From Providencia alcalifaciens (GTDB lineage Bacteria; Pseudomonadota; Gammaproteobacteria; Enterobacterales; Enterobacteriaceae), in the NCBI GenBank assembly GCA_025961275.1, contig JAOQNJ010000001.1, positions 2,253,353 to 2,317,352 on the forward strand: DNA of 64,000 nucleotides, read 5' to 3'. The position numbers and the translations under genes were made by a program. The notes under the pieces are model-generated. The model was not told the DNA's origin, searched no databases, and worked only from the letters and a program-made list of their open reading frames with translations. The number at the start of each line of letters is the position of its first letter. Position 1 is the stretch's first letter. Shown here in pieces: positions 9,457-19,861 of the stretch.

Positions 9457-9795
9457 TAACCTGTAATAAAAATAGAAGTACCTTACGCTATTTAGATAAT
9501 TTTATTCTTATCATCCTACAAAGTATTTACCTAATAGGCTGAGGAAAAAAATATTAATATATTAGTGTCTATTCCCGTAGGCATAATGATTAGCAATCAT
9601 TTAAATATGTGCAGCAAAAAATTAGACCGAATAAAAACGTGAGGTTTTAATATACTGCCAAAATTAAAAAATGGCGAATAAAAATAGTCTAATCATATAG
9701 GCTTTTATTCAGTTAAGGTTGTCATATTTAATGGGCACCTAAGAGACTCTCATACCCATAATAGCATTAAATGCATATAAAAGATGGAGTTACAA
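9457..9795. other. Gap between hpaI and hpaX
   Basis: 339 bases with no gene. The DNA is AT-rich and I find no clear terminator hairpin after hpaI. A promoter for hpaX is plausible but no box is convincing. Confidence 0.5.
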
Positions 9796-11166
9796 ATGAG
9801 CAATCAATCAAATGTTGCTGAAAAAAATCCTGCTCAACAACATAAGAATTTAACTGAGCCACAACAACGAGTCATTAAAAAGTTATTTAGACGACTAATA
9901 GGATTTTTATTTGTATTATTTATTTTTTCTTTCCTAGACCGTATTAATATTGGTTTTGCAGGTTTAACCATGGGGAAAGATATTGGACTAACATCAACCA
10001 TGTTTGGTCTTGCTGCAACTTTATTCTATGTAACCTATGTTATTTTTGGTATCCCTAGCAATATTATGTTGGGAATTGTTGGAGCTCGTCGTTGGATAGC
10101 GACGATAATGGTATTGTGGGGGATCGCCTCTACAGCCACCATGTTCGCCACCGGGCCAACCAGTCTATATGTTTTGCGTATGCTCGTTGGTATCGCAGAA
10201 GCGGGCTTCTTACCGGGTATTCTTGTTTATCTGACTTACTGGTTTCCTGCCTATTTCCGAGCTCGGGCTAATGCCTTATTTATGGTTGCAATGCCTGTTA
10301 CTATGGCATTTGGCTCCCTTGCCTCAGGCTATATCCTAGGCATGGATGGCATCTTAGATCTCAAAGGATGGCAATGGTTATTCCTACTTGAAGGTTTTCC
10401 ATCTGTAATTTTAGGTGTATTAGTATGGTTCTACCTCGATGATTCACCAGCAAAAGCAAAATGGCTCACAAAAGAAGACAAAGAAAGTCTTCAAGAGATG
10501 ATGGATCAAGATAAATTAGAGCTTGTACAACCGCATGGCTCAAAAAGCCAGATTGCACTACAGACTACCAGTTTATGGAAAGAGATTTTTACGCCAGTCA
10601 TATTGATGTATACCGTCGCTTATTTCTGCCTGACTAACACACTCAGTGCGATTAATATTTGGACGCCACAAATCATGCAAAGCTTTAATGAAGGGAGTAG
10701 TAACGCCATGATTGGTTTACTTACTGCTATTCCTCAATTCTGCACCATATTGGCCATGATCTATTGGAGTCGACGATCTGACAGGCTACAAGAACGTAAA
10801 ATGCACACAGCGTTACCTTATTTGTTTGCCGCCGCTGGATGGGTATTAGCCGCTATAACGCATCATCCTGTCATACAGTTATTAGGCATTATCATGGCAT
10901 CGACAGGTTCATTTACTGCCATGGCGGTATTTTGGACGACGCCAGACCAATCCATTAGCTTACGTGCACGAGCTATCGGTATTGCTGTTATTAATGCAAC
11001 AGGTAATATTGGTTCAGCCGTTAGCCCATTATTAATTGGTTGGCTAAAAGATAAGACAGGTAGCTTCAATTCGGGGCTCTATTTTGTTGCTGGTTTGTTA
11101 GTTATCGGGGCAATATTGGTTATATTTATACCGATGAAAAATTCACGCCCAAGAGCGACGCCTTGA
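9796..11166 (+). CDS. hpaX: 4-hydroxyphenylacetate permease (HpaX)
   Basis: MFS carrier of the anion:cation symporter group, 456 residues, about 12 membrane helices with a hydrophilic N-terminal tail of about 30 residues. Signature pieces are FLDRINIGFAGLTM in helix 1 and GIAEAGFLPGILVYLTYWFP in helices 4-5, as in HpaX and other aromatic-acid permeases. I prefer the ATG at 9796, seven bases after GGAG, over the one at 9784. Its place between the catabolic operon and the hpaA activator matches E. coli and Klebsiella hpa loci. Confidence 0.9.
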   Translation: MSNQSNVAEKNPAQQHKNLTEPQQRVIKKLFRRLIGFLFVLFIFSFLDRINIGFAGLTMGKDIGLTSTMFGLAATLFYVTYVIFGIPSNIMLGIVGARRWIATIMVLWGIASTATMFATGPTSLYVLRMLVGIAEAGFLPGILVYLTYWFPAYFRARANALFMVAMPVTMAFGSLASGYILGMDGILDLKGWQWLFLLEGFPSVILGVLVWFYLDDSPAKAKWLTKEDKESLQEMMDQDKLELVQPHGSKSQIALQTTSLWKEIFTPVILMYTVAYFCLTNTLSAINIWTPQIMQSFNEGSSNAMIGLLTAIPQFCTILAMIYWSRRSDRLQERKMHTALPYLFAAAGWVLAAITHHPVIQLLGIIMASTGSFTAMAVFWTTPDQSISLRARAIGIAVINATGNIGSAVSPLLIGWLKDKTGSFNSGLYFVAGLLVIGAILVIFIPMKNSRPRATP

Positions 11167-11229
11167 TGGCATAACCCGAAGATAAATATAATTAATCAAA
11201 GTGCACTTTTGTAGCATACCTAACATAAT

Positions 11230-11432
11230 TCGAGTTGTAGATAGGCGGCAAGCGAACGAGTCCCTAGAAGCGTAGATAACTATGTGACTAGAGTGAATGA
11301 GAGTAGCCAACACCGCTACAGCTCGAAGTATGAAAGTATAGGTCGCACGCGAATGAGTCCTTAGGAGCGTAGATAACTACGTGACTAAGGCGAATAAGAG
11401 TAGCCAACAACGCTACAGCTCGAAGTATGAAG
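11230..11432 (+). repeat. Two tandem copies of a 97-bp dispersed repeat between hpaX and hpaA
   Basis: Two head-to-tail copies with a 97-base period: GCGTAGATAACTA recurs at 11270 and 11367, and GCTACAGCTCGAAGTATGAA closes each unit. The outer ends are inverted (TTCGAGTTGTAG against CTACAGCTCGAA), so each unit can form a hairpin. More diverged single copies lie at 139-246 and 42805-42918 in the opposite orientation. The array ends about 12 bases before the hpaA start and covers its promoter region. Confidence 0.85.
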
Positions 11433-11443
11433 AGGAATAAGTA

Positions 11444-12316
11444 GTGATAGCTAACATAGACATTAGTAAAGACTATGATGAAACACGAGGCAACGACGAT
11501 GTCCATTACCAAACATTTGGCAATATGGCGGCATTTTTTGGTCGCGATATGCAAGCACATCGGCACGATAGCTTTTTCCAGCTACACTATCTTGATACGG
11601 GACATATCACTTTACAGCTTGATGATCAGCGTTACTCGGTTCAAGCCCCACTATTTATCTTAACGCCCCCTTCTGTGCCACATGCTTTTTTTACTCAAGA
11701 AGATACAGATGGACATGTTCTCACTGTGAGGCAGGAATTAATTTCACCGTTATTAGAATCGCTTTACCCTGCGAATCCTGACTTAGTCGCTATTCCTGCT
11801 ATTTGCTTATCAGTGGCAAACAAGCCTGATGACCTAGCAACTTTTAATCATTATTGGTCATTAATGGCACGAGAGTCAGCAAATAGCTACGCAGGGCGTG
11901 ATCAAGTATTGTCCTCTTTGGCACAGGCACTATTTACTTTTTTATTACGATCGATCCCTCTTGATGACCATCCTGTCAGTGGTGTTAGGGGTGAGCACCG
12001 ACTATTTCAGCGTTTTAATCAACTTATTGATTCACACTATCATGAGCACCTTTCAGTACCAGAATATGCAAATAAGCTCAGTGTAACTGAGTCTCGGCTC
12101 AAAGATATGTGCCGCCGGTTCGCTAATCGTCCACCTAAGCGTTTGATCTTTGATCGCATCTTACGAGAAGCAAAACGCATGCTATTATTTTCTGATAGCC
12201 CTGTTTCAGAAATTGCCTATCAACTTGGATTTAAAGATCCCGCCTACTTTGCTCGATTCTTTAATCGTCTAGTTGGTGACTCACCTAGCCACTGGCGAGA
12301 GAAAAACATTTATTGA
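11444..12316 (+). CDS. hpaA: AraC-family activator of the hpa genes (HpaA)
   Basis: Regulator of 290 residues: an N-terminal cupin-like sensor domain (about 20-170; HRHDSFFQLHYL and APLFILTPPSVPHAFF fit the ligand-binding barrel) and a C-terminal double helix-turn-helix (about 190-288; SVTESRLKDMCR, PVSEIAYQLGFKDPAYFARF). HpaA activates hpaBC in E. coli W in response to 4-HPA. The best start is the GTG at 11444 after AGAGGAATA; the start lies directly behind the tandem repeat. Clustering with hpaX supports the name. Confidence 0.88.
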   Translation: MIANIDISKDYDETRGNDDVHYQTFGNMAAFFGRDMQAHRHDSFFQLHYLDTGHITLQLDDQRYSVQAPLFILTPPSVPHAFFTQEDTDGHVLTVRQELISPLLESLYPANPDLVAIPAICLSVANKPDDLATFNHYWSLMARESANSYAGRDQVLSSLAQALFTFLLRSIPLDDHPVSGVRGEHRLFQRFNQLIDSHYHEHLSVPEYANKLSVTESRLKDMCRRFANRPPKRLIFDRILREAKRMLLFSDSPVSEIAYQLGFKDPAYFARFFNRLVGDSPSHWREKNIY

Positions 12317-13730
12317 GTACCATGATGGTTGATTAATTCACATTGATACCTGAGTGGCATGGTAAATTAACCTATCCGTAATTACGGGCGTCGCCATATT
12401 CAAGTTATTTATCACCAAAATAATTCAAGGTCAGTACTCCTCTATTTGGAATTATGAACAGTATATATCCAAATTAAACGCAAATGAAAAACAACATTTA
12501 ATCTCTTCCTTAGTTAATTAAATATTATTTCATCTGAAATCTCACCAAAAAACCAAAGCGCTATTTACACATTAATTTTTATATATTTTAACCACTTACT
12601 AGCAACTACAAATTAAGTATTATGATTAATTAATCAATCATAATTATTACATAAAATCATCATGTTATACAAAGTATTGATATATATTATTTACACATTA
12701 TCAATTAAGTAAATATACTTGCCAATATAACTAAACGTGATATAAACAGAACTAAATATTATATCAAAATATGATGATTTACCTAAAATACCATGGTAAA
12801 AATCACTCACATAGTGTGTAATTGTATTTTAAAGATGAAGGTCATTATGTGTAATGATTTAAATTTATTAAGCTACCAGCTTGAAATGAATAAATTGCCT
12901 TTGTTTGACATTAAATATTTATTTCAATCAAATGATAGTATTCTAATCCAGATTGAATTTATGTGTTTATTATTAATAATTAAAATATATTAATTAAACG
13001 TACTTAAATTATGTAGTAGCTAGTAAAAAATTCTGATAAGCCAGATATAAGATGATTTACAAGCTAACTAACTAGAATGTCACAACATAATGTATACAAT
13101 AGCTTTTATTATTTATTTAAATAAATTTATTGCGGTGTAAGGAAAATTTAAGAAGTAAAATTGAAAATCATTTGATTTAAATAATCAACTGATTGAATTA
13201 CTAAGCACTAATCGAACTTTAAAAGTCGAACGAGCATTAATTAACTTTAAATCTGTCAGTTAGGGATTTTAGCCATGCTAACACGCATAATTTTTACCAT
13301 GCTAACTGAAGAATAACGAGTATGACTTTTAGTTTTTCTGCAAAAAACTAACAACTGATTACATATTTGTTTAGCGACAATGACATAAATTACCAGCCGA
13401 ATTTGGCAATAAAATTTAACTTTAATACCATTAAAAATTTTTATATCTTTTTTTTTGGAGATTAAACAAAATAAATTAATAACTTATAAGAAGATTTGAA
13501 TGGCTATAAATATGATGTTATATCCAAATGGGTTGATTTATTAAGTAATAATACCTCTGATTATTATCGTTCTCATATAGTCTATTAATTCTAAATGAAA
13601 ACGACGGTTCTAGCGTTATCTACATGCTATCAAAAATAGCTTTTCATAAAATTAAAGGTCACTCTCATTAATGTAATCAATTAACAATAACAACAATAGT
13701 TTAATTTTAAAACACAGTAGAGATAATAAA
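12317..13730. other. 1.4-kb AT-rich gene-free stretch
   Basis: I recognise no gene. A 66-codon reading frame at 12793-12993 has no ribosome binding site, low-complexity content and no family resemblance, so I do not call it. A near-perfect 26-base palindrome (ATTATGATTAATT against AATCAATCATAAT) lies at 12619-12644, and TACCATG/CATGGTA arms follow the hpaA stop. The stretch is probably decayed DNA; the remnant cannot be identified by eye. Confidence 0.5.
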
Positions 13731-14411
13731 ATGAATATAAGAGATTTCGAATATTTAAACGCGTTAGGAAAATTTCTTAACTTTAAAAAAGCGGCCCAAT
13801 ACTGCAATGTGGCACAACCTACTTTAAGCATTCAAATTAGTAAACTAGAGAGTTATCTAGGGTGTTTTTTACTAGAAAGAACAACTCGTCGTGTAAATTT
13901 CACGCCGTTGGGTTTACAAATACTAGAATATAGTCAAATTATTTTGCGTGAAATAGAAGAAATTAAAACAATAGCACAGCAGTCAACAAGTAATAATATC
14001 AAGACATTCCATATTGGTATTTCAGATACATTGCCAGAATATTTTATCTCTTATATTACGACTACAATTTCTGAAAACGCGCCAAATTTCAAATTAAATG
14101 TGACTATAGACAAACCTGAAACGCTCTTTTCTCTACTTAGTTCTATGTCATTAAACCTATTGATTGTTTCATCAACTAAATGTCCTGATAACTTTATTTC
14201 AGCTTCATTGATAAACTTTCCTGCAAATCCTCAGCACTCTGCGAGTACAGGGAATAATGAGCAACCGATTAGCATATTAGGTACATATTCCGAGATAAAA
14301 TCTAAAATTTGTTTTCGAAGTGGTGATAAAAACATAGATAACTACCTGCATATCGGTAATTTAATCAATGATTCAATCGATATTATATCGAAAAAACAGA
14401 TGATTAATTAA
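13731..14411 (+). CDS. Short LysR-family regulator upstream of hpaBC
   Basis: LysR-type N-terminal winged helix (residues 1-60; NFKKAAQYCNVAQPTLSIQI and LERTTRRVNFTPLG) followed by only about 165 residues of effector domain. The usual family length is about 290-310, so at 226 residues the second half of the effector domain is missing or degenerate. The end (residues 170-226) does not resemble a LysR C-terminus. It is preceded by AGAGATAATAAA. The neighbour downstream is hpaB, but any role in hpa control is unproven. Confidence 0.65.
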   Translation: MNIRDFEYLNALGKFLNFKKAAQYCNVAQPTLSIQISKLESYLGCFLLERTTRRVNFTPLGLQILEYSQIILREIEEIKTIAQQSTSNNIKTFHIGISDTLPEYFISYITTTISENAPNFKLNVTIDKPETLFSLLSSMSLNLLIVSSTKCPDNFISASLINFPANPQHSASTGNNEQPISILGTYSEIKSKICFRSGDKNIDNYLHIGNLINDSIDIISKKQMIN

Positions 14412-14428
14412 CCTCCTTACCAATTTAT

Positions 14429-14470
14429 AAGCGTAGCTCTTATCTAACGTGGGCTACGCTTTATCTCTTA
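14429..14470 (+). terminator. Probable intrinsic terminator after the short LysR gene
   Basis: AAGCGTAGC and GCTACGCTT form a 9-bp stem (14429-14462) followed by TATCTCTTA. The T-run is weak, so the call is moderate. Confidence 0.5.
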
Positions 14471-14981
14471 TACTTTAGCCTCCACGCTTTTAATTTCACG
14501 TCGAACGCATTTTGATTCTCTCTCAAAGTAATATCTAAAATAGTTACGTTTCGTTAACTTAGCTGAATCAAATGATTGTTTTAAAATTTAAAAGAGACTA
14601 CCTAGTTATTTTTAAAGAGTACCTTTTTTACCGGGAAAATACTTTATAATTCACTATTTCGCTGTGTTTTATTATCAATTTTTTTGTAAAAATTAAACTC
14701 ATTAAACAATGAACATTAAATAACACTATGAATTAAATAAATAATATTAAATTAAAAATATTATTTATTTATAAAAAAACACAACGATGATCACACTCTC
14801 ATCATAAATACGTTTTCTCAACGAAAAGTACCAGCAATCCTTTAGAAAATCTCTTTCTTATCGCTTAATAAAAAGCTCCAATTATGAAACACAAAAAAAA
14901 CATAAAATTAACATCACTCAGATACTAGCGAATACTGTACCCAACTACTGCTGGCGCTCTTTGTGAGATAACGAGGTAGAC
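14471..14981. other. hpaBC upstream region
   Basis: About 510 bases with no gene, very AT-rich between 14660 and 14780. By analogy with E. coli W it should contain the HpaA-dependent hpaBC promoter, but I see no clear operator or -10/-35 pair. The hpaB ribosome binding site (GAGGTAGAC) closes the region. Confidence 0.4.
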
Positions 14982-16544
14982 ATGAAACCTGAAAATTTTC
15001 GCTCTGATACCAAACGCCCATTTAATAGCCAAGAATATTTAAAAAGTCTGCAAGATGGCCGTGAGATTTATATCTATGGTGAGCGTGTTAAAGATATCAC
15101 TACTCACCCCGCATTTCGAAATTCAGCCGCCTCAATAGGACAGTTATATGATGCACTCCATGATAAAGAAACTCATGGCAGCCTTTGCTGGAGCTCAGAT
15201 ACCGGAAATGGCGGTTACACACACAAATTCTTCCGTTTTGCCAAAAGTCCAGAAGAACTTCGTCAACAACGAGATGCCATCGCTGACTGGTCACGCCAAA
15301 GCTATGGATGGATGGGACGCACTCCAGACTATAAGGCGGCATTTGCCAACTGTTTAGGCGCTAACCCTGAATATTATGGCCAATTTGCAGACAATGCTCG
15401 TCACTGGTATAAACGCATTCAAGAAAGTGGCCTCTATTTTAACCATGCGATTGTTAATCCACCAATCGATCGCCATAAACCTGCTGATGAAGTTAAAGAT
15501 GTTTACATCAAACTGGAAAAAGAAACAGATGCAGGTATTATCGTTAGCGGCGCAAAAGTGGTGGCAACTAACTCTGCACTAACCCACTATAATTTTATCG
15601 GTTTTGGTTCTGCTCAGGTTATGGGTGATAACCCTGACTTTGCCTTGATGTTCGTCGCTCCTATGGATGCTGATGGCGTGAAATTAATTTCACGGGCGTC
15701 ATATGAATTAGTCGCCGGCGCAACAGGAGCACCTTTTGACTACCCATTATCAAGCCGATTTGATGAAAATGATGCCATATTAATCCTGGATCATGTTCTG
15801 ATACCTTGGGAGAACGTGCTAATTTACCGTGATTTTGAACGCGCTCGTAACTGGGCTGTACAAGGTGGTTTTGCTCGATTATTCCCATTACAAGCCTGCG
15901 TACGTTTGGCCGTGAAACTGGATTTCATCACCGGTTTACTGCAAAAAAGTCTCGAATGTACTGGGGTTGTTGATTTTCGTGGCGTGCAAGCAGACTTAGG
16001 TGAAGTGATTGCATGGCGGAATTTGTTCTGGTCACTTACGGATGCGATGACAGCGGAATCCAAAGCTTGGGAAGGTGGTGCATATCTACCGGACACTCAA
16101 GCAATTCAAACTTATCGTGTCATGGCTCCAATGGCTTACACGAAAATTAAGAATATTATCGAAAGTAACGTGGCAAGTGGTTTGATATATCTACCCTCCA
16201 GTGTCAGAGACATGAACAACCCAGAAATTGATAAGTATCTGGCAAAATATGTTCGCGGCTCTAATGGTATGGATCATGTAGAACGTATCAAAGTTCTGAA
16301 GTTAATGTGGGATGCAATGGGTAGTGAGTTTGGTGGCCGTCATGAGCTATATGAAATCAACTATGCGGGCAGTCAAGATGAAATTCGTCTGCAATGTCTA
16401 CGTCATGCATATAGTTCCGGCAACATGAAAGCAATGACCGATATGGTTGATCGCTGCCTGTCCGACTACGATCAGCATGGCTGGAAACGCCCACACCTGC
16501 ATAACAACAATGATATTAATCAGTTAGATTCGCTGCTGAAGTAA
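14982..16544 (+). CDS. hpaB: 4-hydroxyphenylacetate 3-monooxygenase, oxygenase component (HpaB)
   Basis: FADH2-using hydroxylase of 520 residues, the full HpaB length. It converts 4-HPA to 3,4-dihydroxyphenylacetate with O2 and FADH2 supplied by HpaC. Family features include ITTHPAFRNSAASIGQLYDALHD near the N-terminus, HAIVNPPIDRHKP, and the flavin/substrate region around IVSGAKVVATNSALTHYNFIG. hpaC follows 19 bases downstream. It is a separate transcription unit from the meta operon, as in E. coli W. Confidence 0.95.
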   Translation: MKPENFRSDTKRPFNSQEYLKSLQDGREIYIYGERVKDITTHPAFRNSAASIGQLYDALHDKETHGSLCWSSDTGNGGYTHKFFRFAKSPEELRQQRDAIADWSRQSYGWMGRTPDYKAAFANCLGANPEYYGQFADNARHWYKRIQESGLYFNHAIVNPPIDRHKPADEVKDVYIKLEKETDAGIIVSGAKVVATNSALTHYNFIGFGSAQVMGDNPDFALMFVAPMDADGVKLISRASYELVAGATGAPFDYPLSSRFDENDAILILDHVLIPWENVLIYRDFERARNWAVQGGFARLFPLQACVRLAVKLDFITGLLQKSLECTGVVDFRGVQADLGEVIAWRNLFWSLTDAMTAESKAWEGGAYLPDTQAIQTYRVMAPMAYTKIKNIIESNVASGLIYLPSSVRDMNNPEIDKYLAKYVRGSNGMDHVERIKVLKLMWDAMGSEFGGRHELYEINYAGSQDEIRLQCLRHAYSSGNMKAMTDMVDRCLSDYDQHGWKRPHLHNNNDINQLDSLLK

Positions 16545-16563
16545 TCGGCAGCAGGAGGCCAGT

Positions 16564-17082
16564 ATGTCTTTAGAAAATGAACATCGCCTGCGTTTCAGAG
16601 ATGCGATGGCAAGTCTTGGTGCAGCAGTTAATATTGTTACCACCGATGGTACTGCTGGTCGCTGCGGTATTACCGCAACAGCCGTCTGTTCTGTCACTGA
16701 CACGCCACCAACTTTGATGGTATGTGTTAACCGCAATAGTGCTATGAATGCGGTCTTTCAGGAAAATGGCCGACTGTGTGTCAATGTTCTTAATCATGAA
16801 CAAGAAGAGATGGCATGCCACTTTGCAGGCATGAAAGGCTCAACGATGGAAGAGCGTTTCGGTTGGAGTATCTGGGATAATGGAATTTTACAACAGCCAT
16901 TATTAAAAGATGCACTCGCTAATTTAGAAGGTGAGATTACCCAAGTCCAAGATATTGGTACCCACTCGGTTTATTTGGTTGAAATAAAGCAGATTATCGT
17001 CCGAGAAGAAGGTCATGGGTTAGTTTACTTCAAGCGTAAATTCCATCCAGTAATGCATCAAGTTTTGGAAATTACGACTTAA
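16564..17082 (+). CDS. hpaC: 4-hydroxyphenylacetate 3-monooxygenase, reductase component (HpaC)
   Basis: NADH:flavin oxidoreductase of the short flavin reductase-like family, 172 residues. It reduces FAD for HpaB. Characteristic blocks are FRDAMASLGAAVNIVTTDG at the N-terminus, GITATAVCSVTDTPPTLMVC, and the GLVYFKRKFHP end. CAGGAGG precedes the ATG, and the gene overlaps nothing. A clear terminator follows. Confidence 0.94.
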   Translation: MSLENEHRLRFRDAMASLGAAVNIVTTDGTAGRCGITATAVCSVTDTPPTLMVCVNRNSAMNAVFQENGRLCVNVLNHEQEEMACHFAGMKGSTMEERFGWSIWDNGILQQPLLKDALANLEGEITQVQDIGTHSVYLVEIKQIIVREEGHGLVYFKRKFHPVMHQVLEITT

Positions 17083-17092
17083 TTTGTTCAAT

Positions 17093-17136
17093 AAAATATA
17101 AGAGAGTGAAATATTCACCCTCTTATATTTTTCTTT
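17093..17136 (+). terminator. Intrinsic terminator of hpaBC
   Basis: ATATAAGAGAGTGA and TCACCCTCTTATAT pair with one mismatch around a short loop and run into TTTTTCTTT. It ends the hpaBC unit 10 bases after the hpaC stop. Confidence 0.85.
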
Positions 17137-17249
17137 ATAATTAAAGAACATATCCCACGTAATTTCGAGATCTGAGATAAATTATGTTATTCGGGTCACT
17201 GAACGAATATAACGCCCGTTCAACTTAACGCATATCTATCCTATCTCTA

Positions 17250-18460
17250 TCATGCTTCTATTCTACGCATATACCGATAATGCGAAAACGTTACTAGTAG
17301 TGCAACGAATACAATGGCGGCCCCTAACATAAAGCCCCCTGAATAACCAATCGCAGCGGTCAATCCGACCAACATCATCGACCTCACCAATTCCCCAATA
17401 TCGCGCGTACTTTGCACTGCTGTCATATCAGTTCCAGCTTGAGAATACAGAGAAGCAAACTGCATACCCGCAGTCATAATCGCCACTGACGTGATCCCTG
17501 CTGAAAGCGAACCGAATATGATACAAGCTGCAACTAGCGCTATTGTCACCCCATTTATAGATTGTAAAATCCACAGTAATGAAGACAGTAACGCAAAAAA
17601 TAAACCGAATGAGAAGGCTCGCCATACACCGATTTTACCAATTAGCCATGCTCCGCCGCCACAACCAAGTACCAGCGTTACCATACCACCAACCATTCCC
17701 ACCTTGCCAATTTCTGCCAGAGACCAACCTGCGTCATTGAGGAATAACTTTGCAAGCCCAAATCCAGAAACTGCAATTACCGCAGATAACAGAGTCAATA
17801 ATAATAACCTTGAAGCTCCACGACGTTTAAATGTCTTAAGCAAGCTTGCCTTTTCTTGTTCGACTACAGAATTAACAATTTTTAAAGGGCACAATATAAT
17901 GAAAAATAAACTTAATAACGGTACATAAGACAATATCATTAATGACATATGTTGACCTAGCGAGCCACTCATGATCATCAGCCCTGCACCACCAATAAAG
18001 AACCCAGCCATCACGCCAGCAATTTGTACTGCATTTATTTTAGATAGCATTGAACCACTAACTTGCTCTGCTGCCATCCCATCCGTAGCAATATCTTGAG
18101 TTGCACTTGCCAATGATGCAATAAATAACAATACGACACACACCGCTGCATTTTCGACAGAAAAACCAATAAAACTTAGCGAAAACATACTGATCGTTAC
18201 GATCACTTGCATTGGGATAATCCAGCTCTTACGCCGCCAAGCTTAGTTCCCCAATGATTATCGATAAAAGGTGCCCATAAAAACTTAATCACCCAAGGAA
18301 GTCCAACCAAAGGTAAAAAGGCCAATACACTCAGTTCACTGCCGTCATGACGCAAAAATGTGGGTAATGCATCCATTGCCACGCCAATTGGAATACCTTG
18401 CGCGAGATACAGTAAACCTAAAGTGACGACAAGTTGTTTATTTTGTAATAGATCTTTCAT
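17250..18460 (-). pseudogene. Frameshifted MFS carrier of a siderophore-uptake cluster (RhtX/FptX-like)
   Basis: A 12-helix MFS gene broken in two. The N-terminal part (start ATG at 18460 after CGGAG) runs through LYLAQGIPIGVAMDALPTFL, typical of the RhtX/FptX/AmpG-like group, to NHWGTKLGG. The rest continues in another frame from R-K-S-W-I-I-P-M-Q-V to 17250. The break is at about 18232-18240 (minus strand GGCGGCGTAAG), where one base is missing; adding one restores a standard loop. It overlaps the end of the PepSY gene by 23 bases and forms an operon with the TonB receptor. It is a recent inactivation or a sequencing error. Confidence 0.75.
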
Positions 18461-19861
18461 ATTCACTCCGAGCACCCTTTTGCGTAGGAGATAATTTCCA
18501 TATGCATCCAAGTGTTAGCAATAAAAACAAGCCGCTAAGTAGCAGCGCAAAATCAATACGAGAAAAACTGGCAGGTTGTCGCCATAAAGAGAAAAAACAT
18601 GCAGTCAATAATAGACTGGCAGATAAAGCTGCCATTAAGATAAGCATCCTATGAGCATTATTTATCGTAATGCACACCAATACAGAGCCTCCCCAAAACA
18701 AGAAAAAAAGGCTCATTGAAAGTGATAGTGATAGTGACATCAACATAAGCAGTGTACTGATTGAGAGTAACAGCCCCCCACAACAACCAACTATCAATCC
18801 TGAAATACGTAATGTTGCACGTCGCCAACACCACATTGCTAACCCACTCGCGACTAGCACACAACCACTAAAACCGGCAATAAAATGCATGGCACTTAGG
18901 AATGATTCAATATGAGGCAACCACTGATATTGACCATAATGTAGAGGTTGAATGCTTATAAAAGCTCTGGTCCAAAAAGCCTGTTGTGCTGAATCTCGAA
19001 TACCAACAAAGTATCCATCTTCCACTTGATATTGCTCAAAGTTAGACGTACTTGGCTGATTCACTCGCACACCGCTAATCACCCATGACTTATCTTGAAT
19101 TATCAATGTTTGAGCAATAAAATTAGGATAGGATTGATGAAGGTAGTCTAATGCTTGTTGCGGTGTGTGATATCGCTGAGTATTGGTTTGCTCAGCAATA
19201 GGATGGAATCCGCCCATTAATTGTTGCATGACTGCTTGCGGGTTATCTGGGCTAACACGGTGTGCTAACCCGACCGTCCCAAGTGCACCTAATCCTGATA
19301 ATGCACCAGTCACTGCGAATAAAATCAGCCATGGATAACACCACAACCCTAACCCATTATGTAAATCATGCAAGAACAGACGCAAATTATCTTTACGGGG
19401 TAAACGCATCATCGCTGCGATTTTGTGGCGATTCATGATAAATCCACTAATCAATAGTACAGCCAGTGCAAAGCCAAATAAGCTCGTAAAAATACGACCA
19501 GGAAACCCCATAAACAGATTTTTATGAAGTGTCACCAGCCATATGGCTGGTTTTTCCTGCACTAATAACTGGCCGGTGATTGCACTATAACTCTCATTAC
19601 ACTGCCCCATCCCACGACAAAAAGTGACAGTAGGATTTGTAGCTGAAGGTAGCTGTATTAATGCAGCACTTGGCTGCAATGCAAGCAATTGTGATAGCGG
19701 TAAAACTCCCCAGAAAGTGGCGCTTTATTCCACCATAAACGTAGGGCATCACTCCCTAAGCTCCAACTGCCGCTAAGCATAATAACAAACAAGAAAATAC
19801 CCAAGAATGCGCCAGTAGTGCGATGAAGCTCAGCCATTTTGCGTACTAATAGCACCTTCAT
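18438..19861 (-). pseudogene. Frameshifted PepSY-associated membrane protein of the siderophore cluster
   Basis: PepSY_TM-family membrane protein, often found beside siderophore receptors and thought to take part in iron reduction or release in the periplasm. The first part (ATG 19861, MAELHRTTGAFLGIFLFVIMLSGSW) ends early at 19658. The second continues from about 19709 (VLPLSQLLALQPSAAL) to 18438 with FLHDLHNGLGLWCYPWLILFAVTG. The junction is a run of four G on the minus strand (19708-19711); five G would restore one frame of about 475 residues. The remaining sequence looks intact, so the lesion is recent or an artefact. Confidence 0.75.

Noticed and set aside
12793-12993. 66-codon reading frame in the AT-rich stretch after hpaA
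   Set aside because: No ribosome binding site, low-complexity residue content and no recognisable family.
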